The notes beneath the pieces are model-generated. The model saw only the letters and a list, made by a program, of their open reading frames with translations, made no database searches and was not told where the DNA came from. The translations under genes and the position numbers were made by a program. Shown here one piece after another: positions 1 to 10,350 of a stretch of 64,000 nucleotides of DNA. The number at the start of each line of letters is the position of its first letter. Within the stretch, counting starts at the first letter, position 1. The DNA lies in the NCBI GenBank assembly GCA_008477525.1, contig SPDT01000005.1, positions 1,178,001 to 1,242,000 on the forward strand, given 5' to 3'. Origin of the DNA: Hypomyces perniciosus (taxonomy: Eukaryota > Ascomycota > Sordariomycetes > Hypocreales > Hypocreaceae).

Positions 1-1695
1 AATGATTGCATCGAATTGGGGATCAGAGTACTCGATACGAGGCACAGGGACGTAGGCAACGTTCTCCAGAATGGCCGGGAGGATAACCTCTGTCAAATCC
101 TTGACGAGATGAGGCTTGAACATAGCGTTGCCGTGTTCATCATTGCCCAGGTCTCTGAACAGTTTCTGGACGGCAAGACGGAAGGCTTTGTTTTGCTGGT
201 CCTGGTCGAACTGGTCGCCAATAAATTTGACTTCGTCAAGCACACGATCAGTGTGGCTGCGATACTTGTCACGGAGCAAATACCGGCCTTGGTCGTAGAG
301 GCGGTCCCACTCGTTGGTGGAAGCGTCTTCCAGGATATAGCCCTGCTCGAGGAGGCAGCGTCGGATATAATCATTGACCTGCCTGAACCAGTCCCGGAGT
401 TCGTCGTCCTTGTCAGCGTCCTTGTAGATCTGGCGAATGGACTGCCACAGATCCTCGGTAGATGTGCCGTTGGCAAATCGCTCAATCAGCGTTCGCAAAT
501 CATCCTCGACAGCAGACAGACCAGTTCGAACGTCCTTGGCTGAATCAGCAGACCCTCTGCCATAGTTGCGACCATGGCTGCCGTACTCCTCAGCCAGTCT
601 GAGAAGCGTCTGGATGGCCTGGGAGTAGTCAGGGTGCTGCTGGCATTCCAGCACAATCTTCTTGAGGCGGAAGATGACCTGATCTTTGCGCTCCTGGGGC
701 ATTTTTTTGTTCAGGTACTCCCTGGCCTTGCGGCGGTACTCCTCGTTGCGTTTCTTGATCTTGTCCTGGGTCTCTTGATCCACATTCTGATCAATCTTTT
801 GGCTTGCTACCGACTTGGCTGTATTGACTCCAGCCGCCTGGCTCGCCTGGCTCACCTGGGTGGAGGACGTGTCGGTGCCTTGAGGAAGTGCTGCGTCAGT
901 CGCAGCGGCTGCCACGTCCTGTGTGTCCTTTTTGGCGTTCCCCTTGTAGAGGCCCTGTGCCTGTTTCTTCAGTGACTCCCTGGAAAAATCGGGGGCATCG
1001 TGCCATGTGTTGTCCGGTGCAGCGTGATCAACCTGGTGAAGTTGGTCTTCCGAGGGGCGAACCCAGCTGGCAGCGCTGGTAGCGCCATCGCCAATCATGT
1101 CACGCAACAAAATGGAGGCATCCTTGACTGCACAGTGGAGATGTTAGCTTCAGGGATCCGTTCGTGGAATGTGAGGGTTTACGTACGCAGCTTACGGAAC
1201 TGGCCGTTGGTAATGAGCAAGGTACCCAGGGTTCTAAGACCCTCGAGGGCGTCATCGCCATCGCGCCTCGCCGAGTCTTTGGTGATTGGAGCATCAGGGG
1301 CGCTGAAGCTCTTGGTCTCAAAATGGGTAGTTTGCCAGATGAAGTCCTGGATCAGATTTCCGTCGTTCTTGGACAGAAGAAGCTTCTTTGCCTGATTGAT
1401 AACCTCCCTGGCATCTTCAACTAGCACCTTTCCCTCGTCTGACAGCTTGTCGGACGGGTGGCTAAGGGCTTTGGATTCCAAGAAGCTGTTCAAAGCAACA
1501 TCGATTTGGTCGTTCTAGATACTTGGTAAGTGGTGTGTGTGGTGGACAGGGGAGCTGGTGCCGTGTTAGACTTACGGATGGAACCTTGCCATTTTTGAAT
1601 GCGTGGAAAATGCCGTAGATCTGGAGCTTGCGGTTGATATCCTCCTCTTTTAGCTTCGTGTCCGTCGGCTTGTTGACGTTGGCGAGGGGAGCCAT
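1..1695 (-). CDS. HAM1-like protein (DUF5923/HAM1_N family), 5' part
   Basis: This is the N-terminal part of a large fungal protein; the gene runs off the window at base 1. Exons read complement(<1..1127, 1187..1514, 1576..1695): a 40-codon first exon from MAPLANVNKP, then a 61-bp and a 59-bp intron, with phases that close. The product opens with the conserved segment around KEEDINRKLQIYGIFHAFK, continues through LLLSKNDGNLIQDFIWQT and EALEGLRTLGTLLITNGQF, a low-complexity stretch rich in Gln, Ala and Ser, and then a helical region (KIKKRNEEYRRKAREYL and following). I recognise this order as the HAM1-like N-terminal domain. Full-length relatives carry a C-terminal BPI/LBP-like lipid-binding domain, which would lie outside the window. 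A role at membranes is therefore a family inference. No frame break is visible in the 525 residues seen. Confidence 0.85.
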
Positions 1696-3807
1696 GTTGG
1701 ATGCTAGGCCCTGTAGGTATTACTTGTAAATCGTGAGGAGGTTATTAGGGGTATGGAGGTCCGGGGAGGCGGTATGTAAGTGAGAAAGGGATTGTAAGAG
1801 CCGTTGTTTGGTATCGTAGAACACCGGAGCGTATGGGTATCACAAGAAATTGGTGGGAGACGTAATTATTTGGGGGGTATAATTCGGCCTTGTGAGAGAG
1901 ACAAGGAGGGAGAAGGGGAAGAAGAACCAGGCCACGAGTCTGGAGAGGCAGGACGGAGTTTATACCCGCAGCTTCCTCCACTGGGCAACACCGAGACAGA
2001 GACAAGAGACAAGAGACACTAAGAAAGGCGGCACGCAGTTGAGGCAGAAGCCAGAAGCTTGATTTGATCGGATCAGGGAGTGACGTTGAACAGGGATGAC
2101 GAGTGCGTCATTGGGCCTCATCGCCGCGACCTGGGGGCGTGTATCTTTGTTCTCTTTCAGGCGTTAGCAGAGGGGTGTCCTTAGACGCCAGGTGCCGGAA
2201 ACGAGTCTGGGACAAACAGCCCTAATGCCATTGCTGGAGCAATTTGGCTTTTGAAAGAACAAGTTTTGGTGTTGGAGATGTTTCTGTATGTACTCCGTAC
2301 TCCGTACCACATGTTAGGAGGCATTGCCTAATGGGTCTTGGCCAATTAGCCAATAGAAGCTGCCACAGGGGGCGTGCGTTGTGGCGCAGGTCAAGACCCA
2401 CTGATGACAACGGAAATTGGCAAGAGTCGATCGATCATTAATTTGTTCTGGGAGCTGTCCTTACTTGACTTTGCTATCTATGTACCTATCTAATAGATAT
2501 TAGCAGCACTTCCAAAGAGAGACATAGTTGATGAAGAAATCGCAATGGATTGTAACTTGGTTACTATATACTTCATGGCTACTAATGGCTGGTAGGAGAG
2601 CCCGTTCTTCCGGCATATCTACATATACAAATGGCCAAGCCAGACTCCCAAACCATCGTACGACGACTGACTAGCTTGGCCTACCTTTCACACGTCATGA
2701 CATGCCAATCCGGTTATTGTCTATTCATAATGGAATCGGAGCGGCACCATGATGGAACACCACAGCTGAATCATGCGCACCTGATAGTCTACATAGACAA
2801 ATCACCAATACGGGCCGTTTTGCCCTACATACAGTGAATCCAGTGGTTGCTCAGGTGCATGTCTCTCCGATATCTTGCTGGCATTCATGTATCATTCATT
2901 GCCCAGGAGATGGAACACCGGAATGAAACATCCCCTCAAAAGAACCCCCAATCGTCATGCCTGTCTTCCAATAATAAACCTAAAAATACCTACTCAAATC
3001 ATACTTCTTCTCTAATACTTACTACAGTGCGCAACCATAAGCTATCAGTCCATGACGTCAAAAATCACACCCCAACTTTTTGGCCCAAAAGCTGCTGAAG
3101 GTGAGTCGCCCGCCCCCCAAAAGCCGATAGATACGCTGACCCGCTGTGGCGAAGCAGCTGTTGCAGCTCTTGCTAGTAGTACTAGAACCGCTATCACAGC
3201 TGGACAGGGCCTCAAGACCATTGTTCGCATATACAAATTAAATGTTTCTGTGCCAGATAATATCTGATATGATAGGTAGACAAACATAATAATAAATAGA
3301 GCTTGGCAGGAAATGTGAGCGGTGATGAAAACCATCGCCGACATTTCATTAACATTTCCAAATCGGATCAACACCACACAGCCCAATGGCATCATAAACA
3401 CATCATTCGCATGCTTTTATTCAGATACACCCTCAGTCAATCTAACAATCCCTCCAATGCCTGATCACAGATCCCTTTTCGAGTAAACGTCATCCAACTT
3501 TAAAGCACACTGACATATGTATGTCTACATGGAAGTTCCTTGTCTCCTGACGTCTTCCCCCCTCTCCGCAACGTGCAGCTGAAGATTCTACCTTTAAAGT
3601 GATAGTCCACGGGTACGGCATGAACAGAATGCAATAATGGGGGGTAACGAGACATCTAGAAAATACTATCGAGACAAGAATATCTTGTCCCAAAACTGTC
3701 GCATGACTGGGGATGGATGAAAACACACAAAGTCAATGGTATTCATCACGATTAAACGCCAACTATTGTTGCTGTTGAATGCATAGCCCATAGCCCATCA
3801 TTACATC
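1696..3807. other. Intergenic, HAM1-like promoter and CSN5 downstream region
   Basis: No convincing gene is visible in this 2.1-kb stretch. Bases 1696-2000 are the upstream region of the HAM1-like gene and the part nearest CSN5 should be its 3' UTR. Two overlapping copies of TACTCCGTA sit at 2291-2306. The short ORFs here have no recognisable protein character. No tRNA-like cloverleaf was seen. Confidence 0.6.
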
Positions 3808-4876
3808 TCATGGTGCTTTCGTTCCCAAGTCGTTAAAGACCTTTGCCTTGATCTGAGCTGCCATCAGGCCAGACATCTCCTTCGTCGCAATCAAATTTGC
3901 GTCCTGAGCAAGCTTGTCGACCGCCCTGTCAGTGCCCTTACCACTAGTCATCATCGCGACCTGCGAAGCCCTTGAGCGTACGATGTTTGTAGTCGCTTCC
4001 TTGACCTTCGAGCTCAAGTCTAGCATCTGTTTGTTGCCAAAGTCGCGGTTCGTCAACAGTGGGCTCTGGCTCAACGTCTGCACCCAGTACTTGTGCCACA
4101 GAAGCTCCAGCAGGTGTGAGTCCAGCGTGCTTTTGAAGTGGGACACCTCCAGGCTGTAGTAGCGACTCGAGTGCGCGCCGAACTCGGCTGCTTTAGCCAA
4201 AGGCACAGTCTGGAACCCATCCAGCGTAGCATCTCCATCGACCTCGGGTTTGAAGTTGGCGGGATACGTTCGAAAAGCTCCAATCTCGACCTTGCCAGCA
4301 CTGATGGTGCGATCTGGGTCGATGACAACGGCTAGGAATGGGTCTTGATATTGCTGCTGCAGAGCCTCCGTATCCACGTCGATTCCACTGAGCCAGCATC
4401 CGTATCCTGGGTGACTGTGATACCACCCAACCACGTTCTCCTCCCTGCCTTGTGCTCGGCACAGGTCCAAATATTCCACGAGATATTCGTTAGCCTCGTT
4501 CTGAGCATTGACTCGCGTCTCGGTTCCTTCGACTGGCAATCGGAAAGCATCCGTTACCACGAAGGTCTCCCCATCGACGTAGCCCTGCATCAGACCCATG
4601 ACCTCAAGCGAGCCTCCAGACCGGGCGTGCATCGTCATCTTGATGAGAGCTACGGCACTGATCCGCACATACTTGAAGTGGTTCGGGTCCTTAGCCCATG
4701 GTCGAGCGGCTGCCGTGACTTTCTGCGCCTCAGCATCGTAGTTGTAGAGGGCGTCTCGTTTGGGGTCAATCAGCTCGACGTTGTTGTCGAGCTCTGTCAG
4801 AGACATTAGTATATCTGCTATTTCTTTCAGCTTGTGAGATGAGCATACCCCATGATTTTAGAGCTGTGCCCTCCAT
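3808..4876 (-). CDS. csn5: COP9 signalosome subunit 5 (deneddylase)
   Basis: CSN5 is the JAMM/MPN+ metalloprotease of the COP9 signalosome; it removes NEDD8 from cullins and so tunes SCF ubiquitin ligases, and in fungi it affects development and light responses. The catalytic signature is intact: the helper glutamate E73 in SLEVMG, then the zinc ligands H135 and H137 and, ten residues on, D148 in VGWYHSHPGYGCWLSGID. The model is complement(3808..4793, 4849..4876), 337 residues. A 28-bp first exon (MEGTALKSW) is joined through a 55-bp gtatgc...cag intron to ELDNNVELIDP, giving the conserved SWELxNN start of CSN5. The ATG at 4806, which opens the longest uninterrupted frame, lies inside the intron next to its branch-like TACTAAT and is therefore not the start. 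The length fits fungal CSN5. Confidence 0.95.
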
Positions 4877-5415
4877 CTTGGCTGCCACAGATCTGGCAGC
4901 AAAGATGGATGGTGATGAAAGACGAAGAGAGGAAGAGAGGAGGAAGCCTAGAGCTTACCCTGCCCCGCTCCGGACATGTGGCTTATCGATAAGGCACCAC
5001 TCTGGTGGGTATCACGATAACACAGCACCATAAATCATCCTTCGTATCACAAACATAACCATCATCTAGTCCGTTGAATCAAGTCAATTCAGTCAAAGAT
5101 CCGAGTTTCGTGGCATCAGATCATGAATTGATAAAGTTTTATCAGCGATCGCTACAAAAGACCGAACCTTACACAACCGATGCAACAAAATCCTCTACAC
5201 CCCAACCTCATATATTGCGAGCTCAATCAATGACGGTGTCATCTTCATCAATCCCTTCAACTTGGGCATTATGATGTGGCATCAGAAGGCTTCGATTCGC
5301 CCAGTTCATTGTGAAGTCTGTCAATGGCGTACTTTATCTAACAACTAGCAAGCAATCGCAGATTCCAATCCTAGTCCCCAAACATGATCTCGCCTCTCCT
5401 GAAAGACGTCAGCAG
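4877..5415. other. Intergenic between CSN5 and the CHAT remnant
   Basis: This holds the CSN5 upstream region, with a purine-rich GAAGAGAGGAAGAGAGG-like leader around 4920-4945, and the flank downstream of the CHAT stop codon. One TACTCCGTA copy lies at 5419-5427, just inside the CHAT remnant. I see no gene. Confidence 0.5.
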
Positions 5416-6067
5416 CTATACTCCGTAGTGAACAAACTGCGCCCATTTCAACGGCATGTCATGATAAGTCTCTCTGACTGTCATCACAGACTCGCGCAAC
5501 GCCGAAGCAACATCGCTATCAGCCCATTCAACTCCACCATCCCCCAATAGCAGAGAGTAGAACCTCTCTGCGACCTCCACGCATACTCTGTCCGCGGACG
5601 GCCAAAGGCAGCCAACCGTGTGAGGAAAGCCCGCCACCTGAAACCCGCTCACTACGTGAATCACCTCATCTGTCTGTCAGTTGTGCTACCTTGTTCTGCG
5701 CCGTCGAGCACGCTGACAAGTATGCTAGCCGGGCGTGTGCAAGGCTAGGCTCTGAGATGCTGCGCACTGTCAGCCTGTCCCTCTCCGCCGCCTCGTTTCT
5801 CTTTCTCTTCTGCAATATCAGCCCGCTGTTGGAAGGATTCAAATGGTCTGTCGATCCGTGGCAGGCGAAGTGTGCTATGGAGCAGTGTTGCATGCTTTCG
5901 ATGACTTGTTTTACGTCCGGCTCATCAAGGGTATCTGTCGTAAAGTGGCCGCGCGCAAGTTGCAGTACGATATCCTTCTCTTTGATGACTCCCGGAAGGC
6001 TGCGGAGACCGGGAGTAGTTGGCATAGTTGCTATCAATAGCGAACCGTTTGCCCTTATACCAAACAT
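5416..6067 (-). pseudogene. CHAT-domain protease fragment, frameshifted and 5'-truncated
   Basis: This is the C-terminal CHAT (caspase HetF-associated with TPRs) half of a TPR-CHAT protein, read on the minus strand. It begins in mid-domain at ANGSLLIATMPTTPG, keeps the presumed catalytic histidine in HFACHG and the cysteine in AYLSACSTA, and ends with the usual PLKWAQFVHYGV. Near 5670-5677 the sequence has CTGT twice in tandem. Removing one copy restores LTDEVIH and joins the two frames (5666-6067 and 5416-5664), so a 4-bp tandem duplication is the lesion. The 5' half of the domain and the TPR array are absent here; a TPR piece in the same orientation lies at 10351-10635. CHAT proteins in fungi are tied to nonself recognition and programmed cell death, so decay in one lineage is not surprising. 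A functional product is unlikely. Confidence 0.85.
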
Positions 6068-6223
6068 ATAGAAATCGGGCCCCAGAAGTCACTTTACACT
6101 CCTCCTGTCTCTCCGCTAGGACCTACCGGGCCTTAACAGTGAAAAAAGAGGAAGGAATTCAGAGAGCTTCACCTTCCTCGAGAGCTGGCCACAAAATCTG
6201 CGCAGCTCTGCTGCCAACACGTT

Positions 6224-6312
6224 GCCTCCTAGGAGGTAACAGCCGACACATTGTCTCGCAAAAGGCACCACTATCGCCTCGTAGGAGGCATAGCTGATAC
6301 ACCGTCTCGCAA
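6224..6312. repeat. Direct repeat, 2 copies of about 38 bp
   Basis: Copies at 6224-6261 and 6276-6312 share GCCTC-TAGGAGG at the left and GTCTCGCAA at the right, with scattered transitions between them. The first copy contains the palindrome CCTCCTAGGAGG. They lie in unit 1 near its left end. Function is unknown; subterminal repeats bound by a transposition protein are one possibility. Confidence 0.6.
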
Positions 6313-7307
6313 GCCTCGGCCTGCCCTGAACCACTTGCTAGACCTCATGGAGGGCTCAGCAGCCCTCTATAAGGAGGGTTTTTTATCCTGGTGCCTGAAT
6401 CCTGAGGCCTTAGGCCTCGAACCATTTCCTTTGTCCAGCGAAACGTAGCGAACGGCTATAAGGTCAACACCTCCGGTTATTTTCTGGCAGCCTGCTGGCC
6501 AGCTAGGCCGGTCTTGAGTTTACAGGACCACGTAGAGGTAACCCAATATCTTATCTATTAATAGGGTAAAGCCCTTGGCTGGCTCCTACCGACCTATTGC
6601 CTAGATGTGGATTTTGTACTTAGTTACATGGTGGTCGTTCATAATAAGAGGGAAAAAAGTGTGTGTGTGGTGTGTGTATGTGCCATTTCCCCCTTGACAA
6701 AAGTATATACTGAGGTACGTACTTATTCAGTAAAATGAAATGTTAAAGGCCCATAAAGAACTTTATATAGAGAATTGCTTCTTTCTGTATCGGGAAAAAA
6801 GTAAACTTTAGCCTTACAATAAAACTTACCTTTACTCTTTCTACCTAGTTACTGTGCCTTATACATACCTATCCTATATACACTTTTAAGTGTAGAGATT
6901 ATACCCTTTTAAAGGTTACGTAGTTTCAAAGGGGGAGCTAGCTCCTTGTAAGACTGTTAGCCTTTAGTCCCTAACAACTAAGTAACTGAAAAAGGGTAAA
7001 CTACTGACATTACGGAGTAAGTTAGGAGAAAAAATAAATAAAGCTGTGCTTTATACGGAATACGTATGTCATCCATTTATAGATCTAAGTGATTAGCGAC
7101 ACTGACAAGCGGGTAGTAATAAAACAAGGACCGCAAAATATTTACTTTACTTGTGTACTGTCGACTGACGACCCACCAGTAATATTTTCGCCTTTAACTA
7201 TGTATTGTAGTATAAAGAGTGCCTTGTCTTCCAAGAGATATCCTCCAAATTCTGCATTAAAGACAGTCCTCTATCATTTATTCTTTCTCCTGCATCCACT
7301 TGACAAT

Positions 7308-8345
7308 ATGCATTGGACAACACTTACGTCTGCCTTTGCGGTTTTGGCTCCAACTGCCAGTGCATCTACAAAGTATGGATGTTGGTCAGAAGTCGGCCCT
7401 AAGTTCCATGAAAGCTGCATAGTAGCAATCACCGCACTTGTCGCCTCGAGGTCCTATATTGACCATAGCAACTGGGTCGACGTTCCTGCTTATATGCTCA
7501 CTTATACTTATGGGAATTGCCGCGCTGAGCTTTTTGCAAAAAACCATGGATATTCAGTGAAAGCTCAAGACATCCTCTCCTCTTACGGCCAACTTGCGGC
7601 CCGTTGCCAAAATGGGTGGTTCTATTATGATAATGGCTGGCTCGGAGGTGCTATCGGTGGCCGTGCGGGGTGGAAGCGAGACGGGCAGGATAATACGACA
7701 ATTTCACATCCTGATTCAATCTCTGATTTTGCGAAAGACAACATCCTCCAGTGGGAGGAGGAGTTCTCACCAAAAGAGCTTCCTCAACCCGACGGGTTCA
7801 TCTTTCCCAATATGAATGGTACGACTAAAACGGGAGGCAACAACAAAAGGCAGCACGCTCGCGATCTCACAACTCGCGCTGTCCCAATTGGACTCCTTCT
7901 TCAAACACGTGCATTCCGAAGAACCATTTTTAAACTATATCGAGGCACCGGATATCATAACCCCAACCAACGGCCGGCAAGCTATGAAATTAGCTTAGCA
8001 TTTTACAGCGTAATCGGCGCAGTTGTAAATGATGTAAAATCAAATAGGGGTACAGGTATAATCAGAAACGGTTTAGCGCAGCCCGTCGGTTCAGGAGTTA
8101 ATGCCCTGGCACTCGCTGCACAGCTTAATTCTGGAGCCTTCGACAATTGGGATGCGCTGGCAAAATACCTGGACGGTGAAGCTCTAAGCATGATGACCGC
8201 AATGATGGGGCACGCCTTGCAGGATATGGTGAATAATGGGTGGTCAGGAGCTGTGTACCATGTTTACAACGAATACAACGTGGTTCTCTTCACGTTCATC
8301 TTTAACGGTGTTTCAGGACTGCTTTCTGCGCTACCGCGCAACTAG
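7308..8345 (+). CDS. Putative secreted protein, unknown family
   Basis: The frame is open from 7089, but the first ATG with sense is at 7308 and gives 345 residues. The N-terminus MHWTTLTSAFAVLAPTASAS is a typical short signal peptide, so export is likely. The mature protein has Cys in KYGCW, ESCIV, GNCRAEL and AARCQNGW, consistent with two disulfides. It has a striking aromatic and glycine-rich block, CQNGWFYYDNGWLGGAIGG, and a C-terminal half with Ala-rich and hydrophobic helices (VGSGVNALALAAQL, MMTAMMGHALQDMV). I do not recognise the family and assign no activity. The gene is intact although the DNA on both sides is AT-rich and TE-like, and it lies inside unit 1 of the tandem element, which suggests cargo or recent arrival. 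No intron is needed. Confidence 0.7.
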   Translation: MHWTTLTSAFAVLAPTASASTKYGCWSEVGPKFHESCIVAITALVASRSYIDHSNWVDVPAYMLTYTYGNCRAELFAKNHGYSVKAQDILSSYGQLAARCQNGWFYYDNGWLGGAIGGRAGWKRDGQDNTTISHPDSISDFAKDNILQWEEEFSPKELPQPDGFIFPNMNGTTKTGGNNKRQHARDLTTRAVPIGLLLQTRAFRRTIFKLYRGTGYHNPNQRPASYEISLAFYSVIGAVVNDVKSNRGTGIIRNGLAQPVGSGVNALALAAQLNSGAFDNWDALAKYLDGEALSMMTAMMGHALQDMVNNGWSGAVYHVYNEYNVVLFTFIFNGVSGLLSALPRN

Positions 8346-8697
8346 ATGTTGGTTTGGGGGCTGCTCATTGAAATGACTTTAATTATGTCAATTGACATTC
8401 AGTCAAATTCTATAGAAGACTAAGCAGCATTAAGGCTCCTTAATATATTTCTACTCTTTTCATTCACTACTTATATTAATATAATTTTTTTTCTCATAAA
8501 TGCTTGCAAAAGAATTCTAGCCGTGAATATAAGATGCTACCCTACTGTATACTAAGAGTTACTGGTAATTTAATAAAATACAACCAAACTAAACCATACA
8601 CACAATCTGTATCTCTCAATCACAGCCCACTCGTATCCACTCGTCTGGCTGCTACTCACCAGTCCTGCTCTTTTCAGTCTTCTGGACTTTATTAGCT

Positions 8698-8786
8698 GGC
8701 CTCCTCTCCTACTGTATTTACATTTTAGGGCACGGGGATCGGGGACCCTTATATTAAATATATACAAATCGGGCCCTAAAAGTCAC
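8698..8786. repeat. Element-to-element junction
   Basis: The left part (8698-8750) matches 10299-10350, the right end of unit 2. The right part (8746-8786) matches 6052-6092, the left end of unit 1: 41 positions with about 6 differences. The two parts meet at CCCTTATATTAAATATA (8746-8762), a mutated copy of the 17-bp sequence present at both outer boundaries (6052-6068 and 10347-10363). A head-to-tail join of two elements with common termini explains this directly. Confidence 0.7.
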
Positions 8787-10350
8787 TCGCTATACTCTCT
8801 GTACAGCAAATAGTGACTTTAAATTTTATCCTGAAATTTTATCCCGGAAAATCTTTCTTAGATTTTATTGCCTTAATTTGCCATTAGCTCTCTGTTATTC
8901 CGTCTCGCCTCCTCGACTAGAGTTTCTCTGAACCTCTTATATTCGCCTACTCGTGTTTATTATCGCTGCGCTTTTCCTTAGTGCTCGCTACGCTTATACT
9001 GCTTGCTCCTCTTGTCGCAAGGGTCCCCGTGCCCAGAGATCTTGGACTAAAGCTATCATTAACTTACTCTATACTCCCTTCAGTCGTCAGCTCACTTCGC
9101 TTACAATAAAATATTTATCTGTGTATAGTCACTGCTATACTCCATTCCGCCTGTTCACTTCATTCACAATCTACAATTAATTGTCACCAAGTCACTTTTT
9201 AAAAATAAAGTTATTACCAATACTCTCTCTGTATATAATCTCACAATGATATAAAGGAGATATATATCACAAAGACACTTAAATAAAATAATAATTACTT
9301 TAATACAATCTCTTCATTGAAATACAATAACACTATCTAAGAACAATAATACTAGGAATGTAAATATTTATATCTGGTCCTGCGGCCCGTCTGCACCCTT
9401 TGGGGGTATCAGTCAGTAGGATACTGGAGTCACATTACAAGTAAGATAAATGAAAAGTCTACACAACCAAGTATATACACATCTCACCATTGTCACCATT
9501 GTCACCAACTATCGTTTATACCGTCTTAATCTCAACCATCACCCAAGGACAAACGCTACAATCTCGCAGCGCACTACTAACAAGTGACATTACAAAATCC
9601 CTAACCTCCGCAAGGGTAAGCTGACCTTCCAGAATATGCGACCCGCCAGACAGGTGACTGGATAAATGCATGTGAGAGCTGTCCTCACCTTTGAAAAATC
9701 CACTATCAACTTTACAATGATACCCCAGAGCATCTAAAAATACCTTCGCATCAGCTACACCCACAACGCAAATGTATGATAGAAGATACGTATCCATCTG
9801 ATCTTCAACTACCACTTGGTCCACAAGGAACGACGAGCCAAGATCAAACACAAACGAGTTACTCCGCCAGCGTCGAATAGATGACAACAGGTTAAAACGA
9901 TTTCCAATCACTATTCCAATCCAGGGAATTTCCATGTCGACTCTCAAAAGACTGGCATCTCAGCCCAACTCTCTCTAGATAATGACTTACAGCCTGACTC
10001 TCTGTCAATAACAATACATTCCCTGTTCAACTACGGAAGAAATCCCAAGGGGTGCATGAAGGGCGCAGCACTGAGTGTGAATAAGCAAAGCCAGTTTCAA
10101 TCTGATTCTCTATCCGTCCCGTCAGTAAGAACAATCTTTCTCAAGATATTAAAATAAAAAAGAGAATAAAAAAGTCAAATGGAATGTCTGCCCGACTCAC
10201 CTACCCAGTGCAATAATGTCTACTATACCCAAGTGAAAAGAATGAAGGACCAAGTCCACTGTCTCTCAACAATGTCGGGGTGCCCCCTCCATATACACGT
10301 CCTCCCTCTCAACCGTATCCACGTTTTGGGGCACGGTGATCGGGGACCCT
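8746..10350. mobile_element. Tandem element, unit 2
   Basis: Unit 2 is about 1.6 kb, with the same left end (8746) and right end (10350) as unit 1. After the left end comes an imperfect inverted repeat around GTCACT at 8782 and AGTGAC at 8812. A 15-base piece of the right-end core appears inverted near 9020 (AGGGTCCCCGTGCCC). Most of the unit is AT-rich, with no coding signal over 8790-9515. The only ORF of note is 9516-9935 on the minus strand. The right boundary abuts the TPR fragment of the broken TPR-CHAT gene. Confidence 0.5.
9516..9935 (-). CDS. Hypothetical protein, 139 aa
   Basis: A clean ORF from an ATG at 9935 (MEIPWIGIVIGNRF) inside unit 2 of the tandem element. The base composition rises above the AT-rich surroundings, and the translation is balanced, with a mix of hydrophobic and polar residues and no low complexity. 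It shows a run of Ser and His around GEDSSHMHLSSHLSGGSH and ends in WVMVEIKTV. There is no signal peptide or membrane segment. I do not recognise a family. It could be a small soluble cargo protein, or the conserved end of a longer gene whose upstream exon is lost. Coding status is uncertain. Confidence 0.4.
   Translation of the reverse strand: MEIPWIGIVIGNRFNLLSSIRRWRSNSFVFDLGSSFLVDQVVVEDQMDTYLLSYICVVGVADAKVFLDALGYHCKVDSGFFKGEDSSHMHLSSHLSGGSHILEGQLTLAEVRDFVMSLVSSALRDCSVCPWVMVEIKTV

Larger units (their letters stand above)
6052..8750. mobile_element. Tandem element, unit 1 (carries the secreted-protein gene)
   Basis: Unit 1 is bounded on the left by CCCTTATACCAAACATA at 6052, continuing to ATCGGGCCC and GTCACT. 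On the right it is bounded by GGGCACGGGGATCGGGG and CCCT ending at 8750. The same left sequence starts unit 2 at 8746 and the same right sequence ends unit 2 at 10350, with mostly C/T and G/A differences typical of RIP. Bases 6480-7090 are AT-rich and look degraded; 6224-6312 hold a direct repeat. The one intact gene inside is the secreted-protein ORF at 7308-8345. No transposase or recombinase was recognised, so the unit is non-autonomous or too decayed to tell. Confidence 0.55.

Noticed and set aside
6410..6430. tRNA T-arm-like GGTTCGAGGCC on the minus strand
   Set aside because: No acceptor stem, anticodon arm or D arm could be fitted around it.
7089..7307. Upstream extension of the secreted-protein frame
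   Set aside because: Starts with GTG, lies in AT-rich DNA and would bury the signal peptide; ATG 7308 is preferred.
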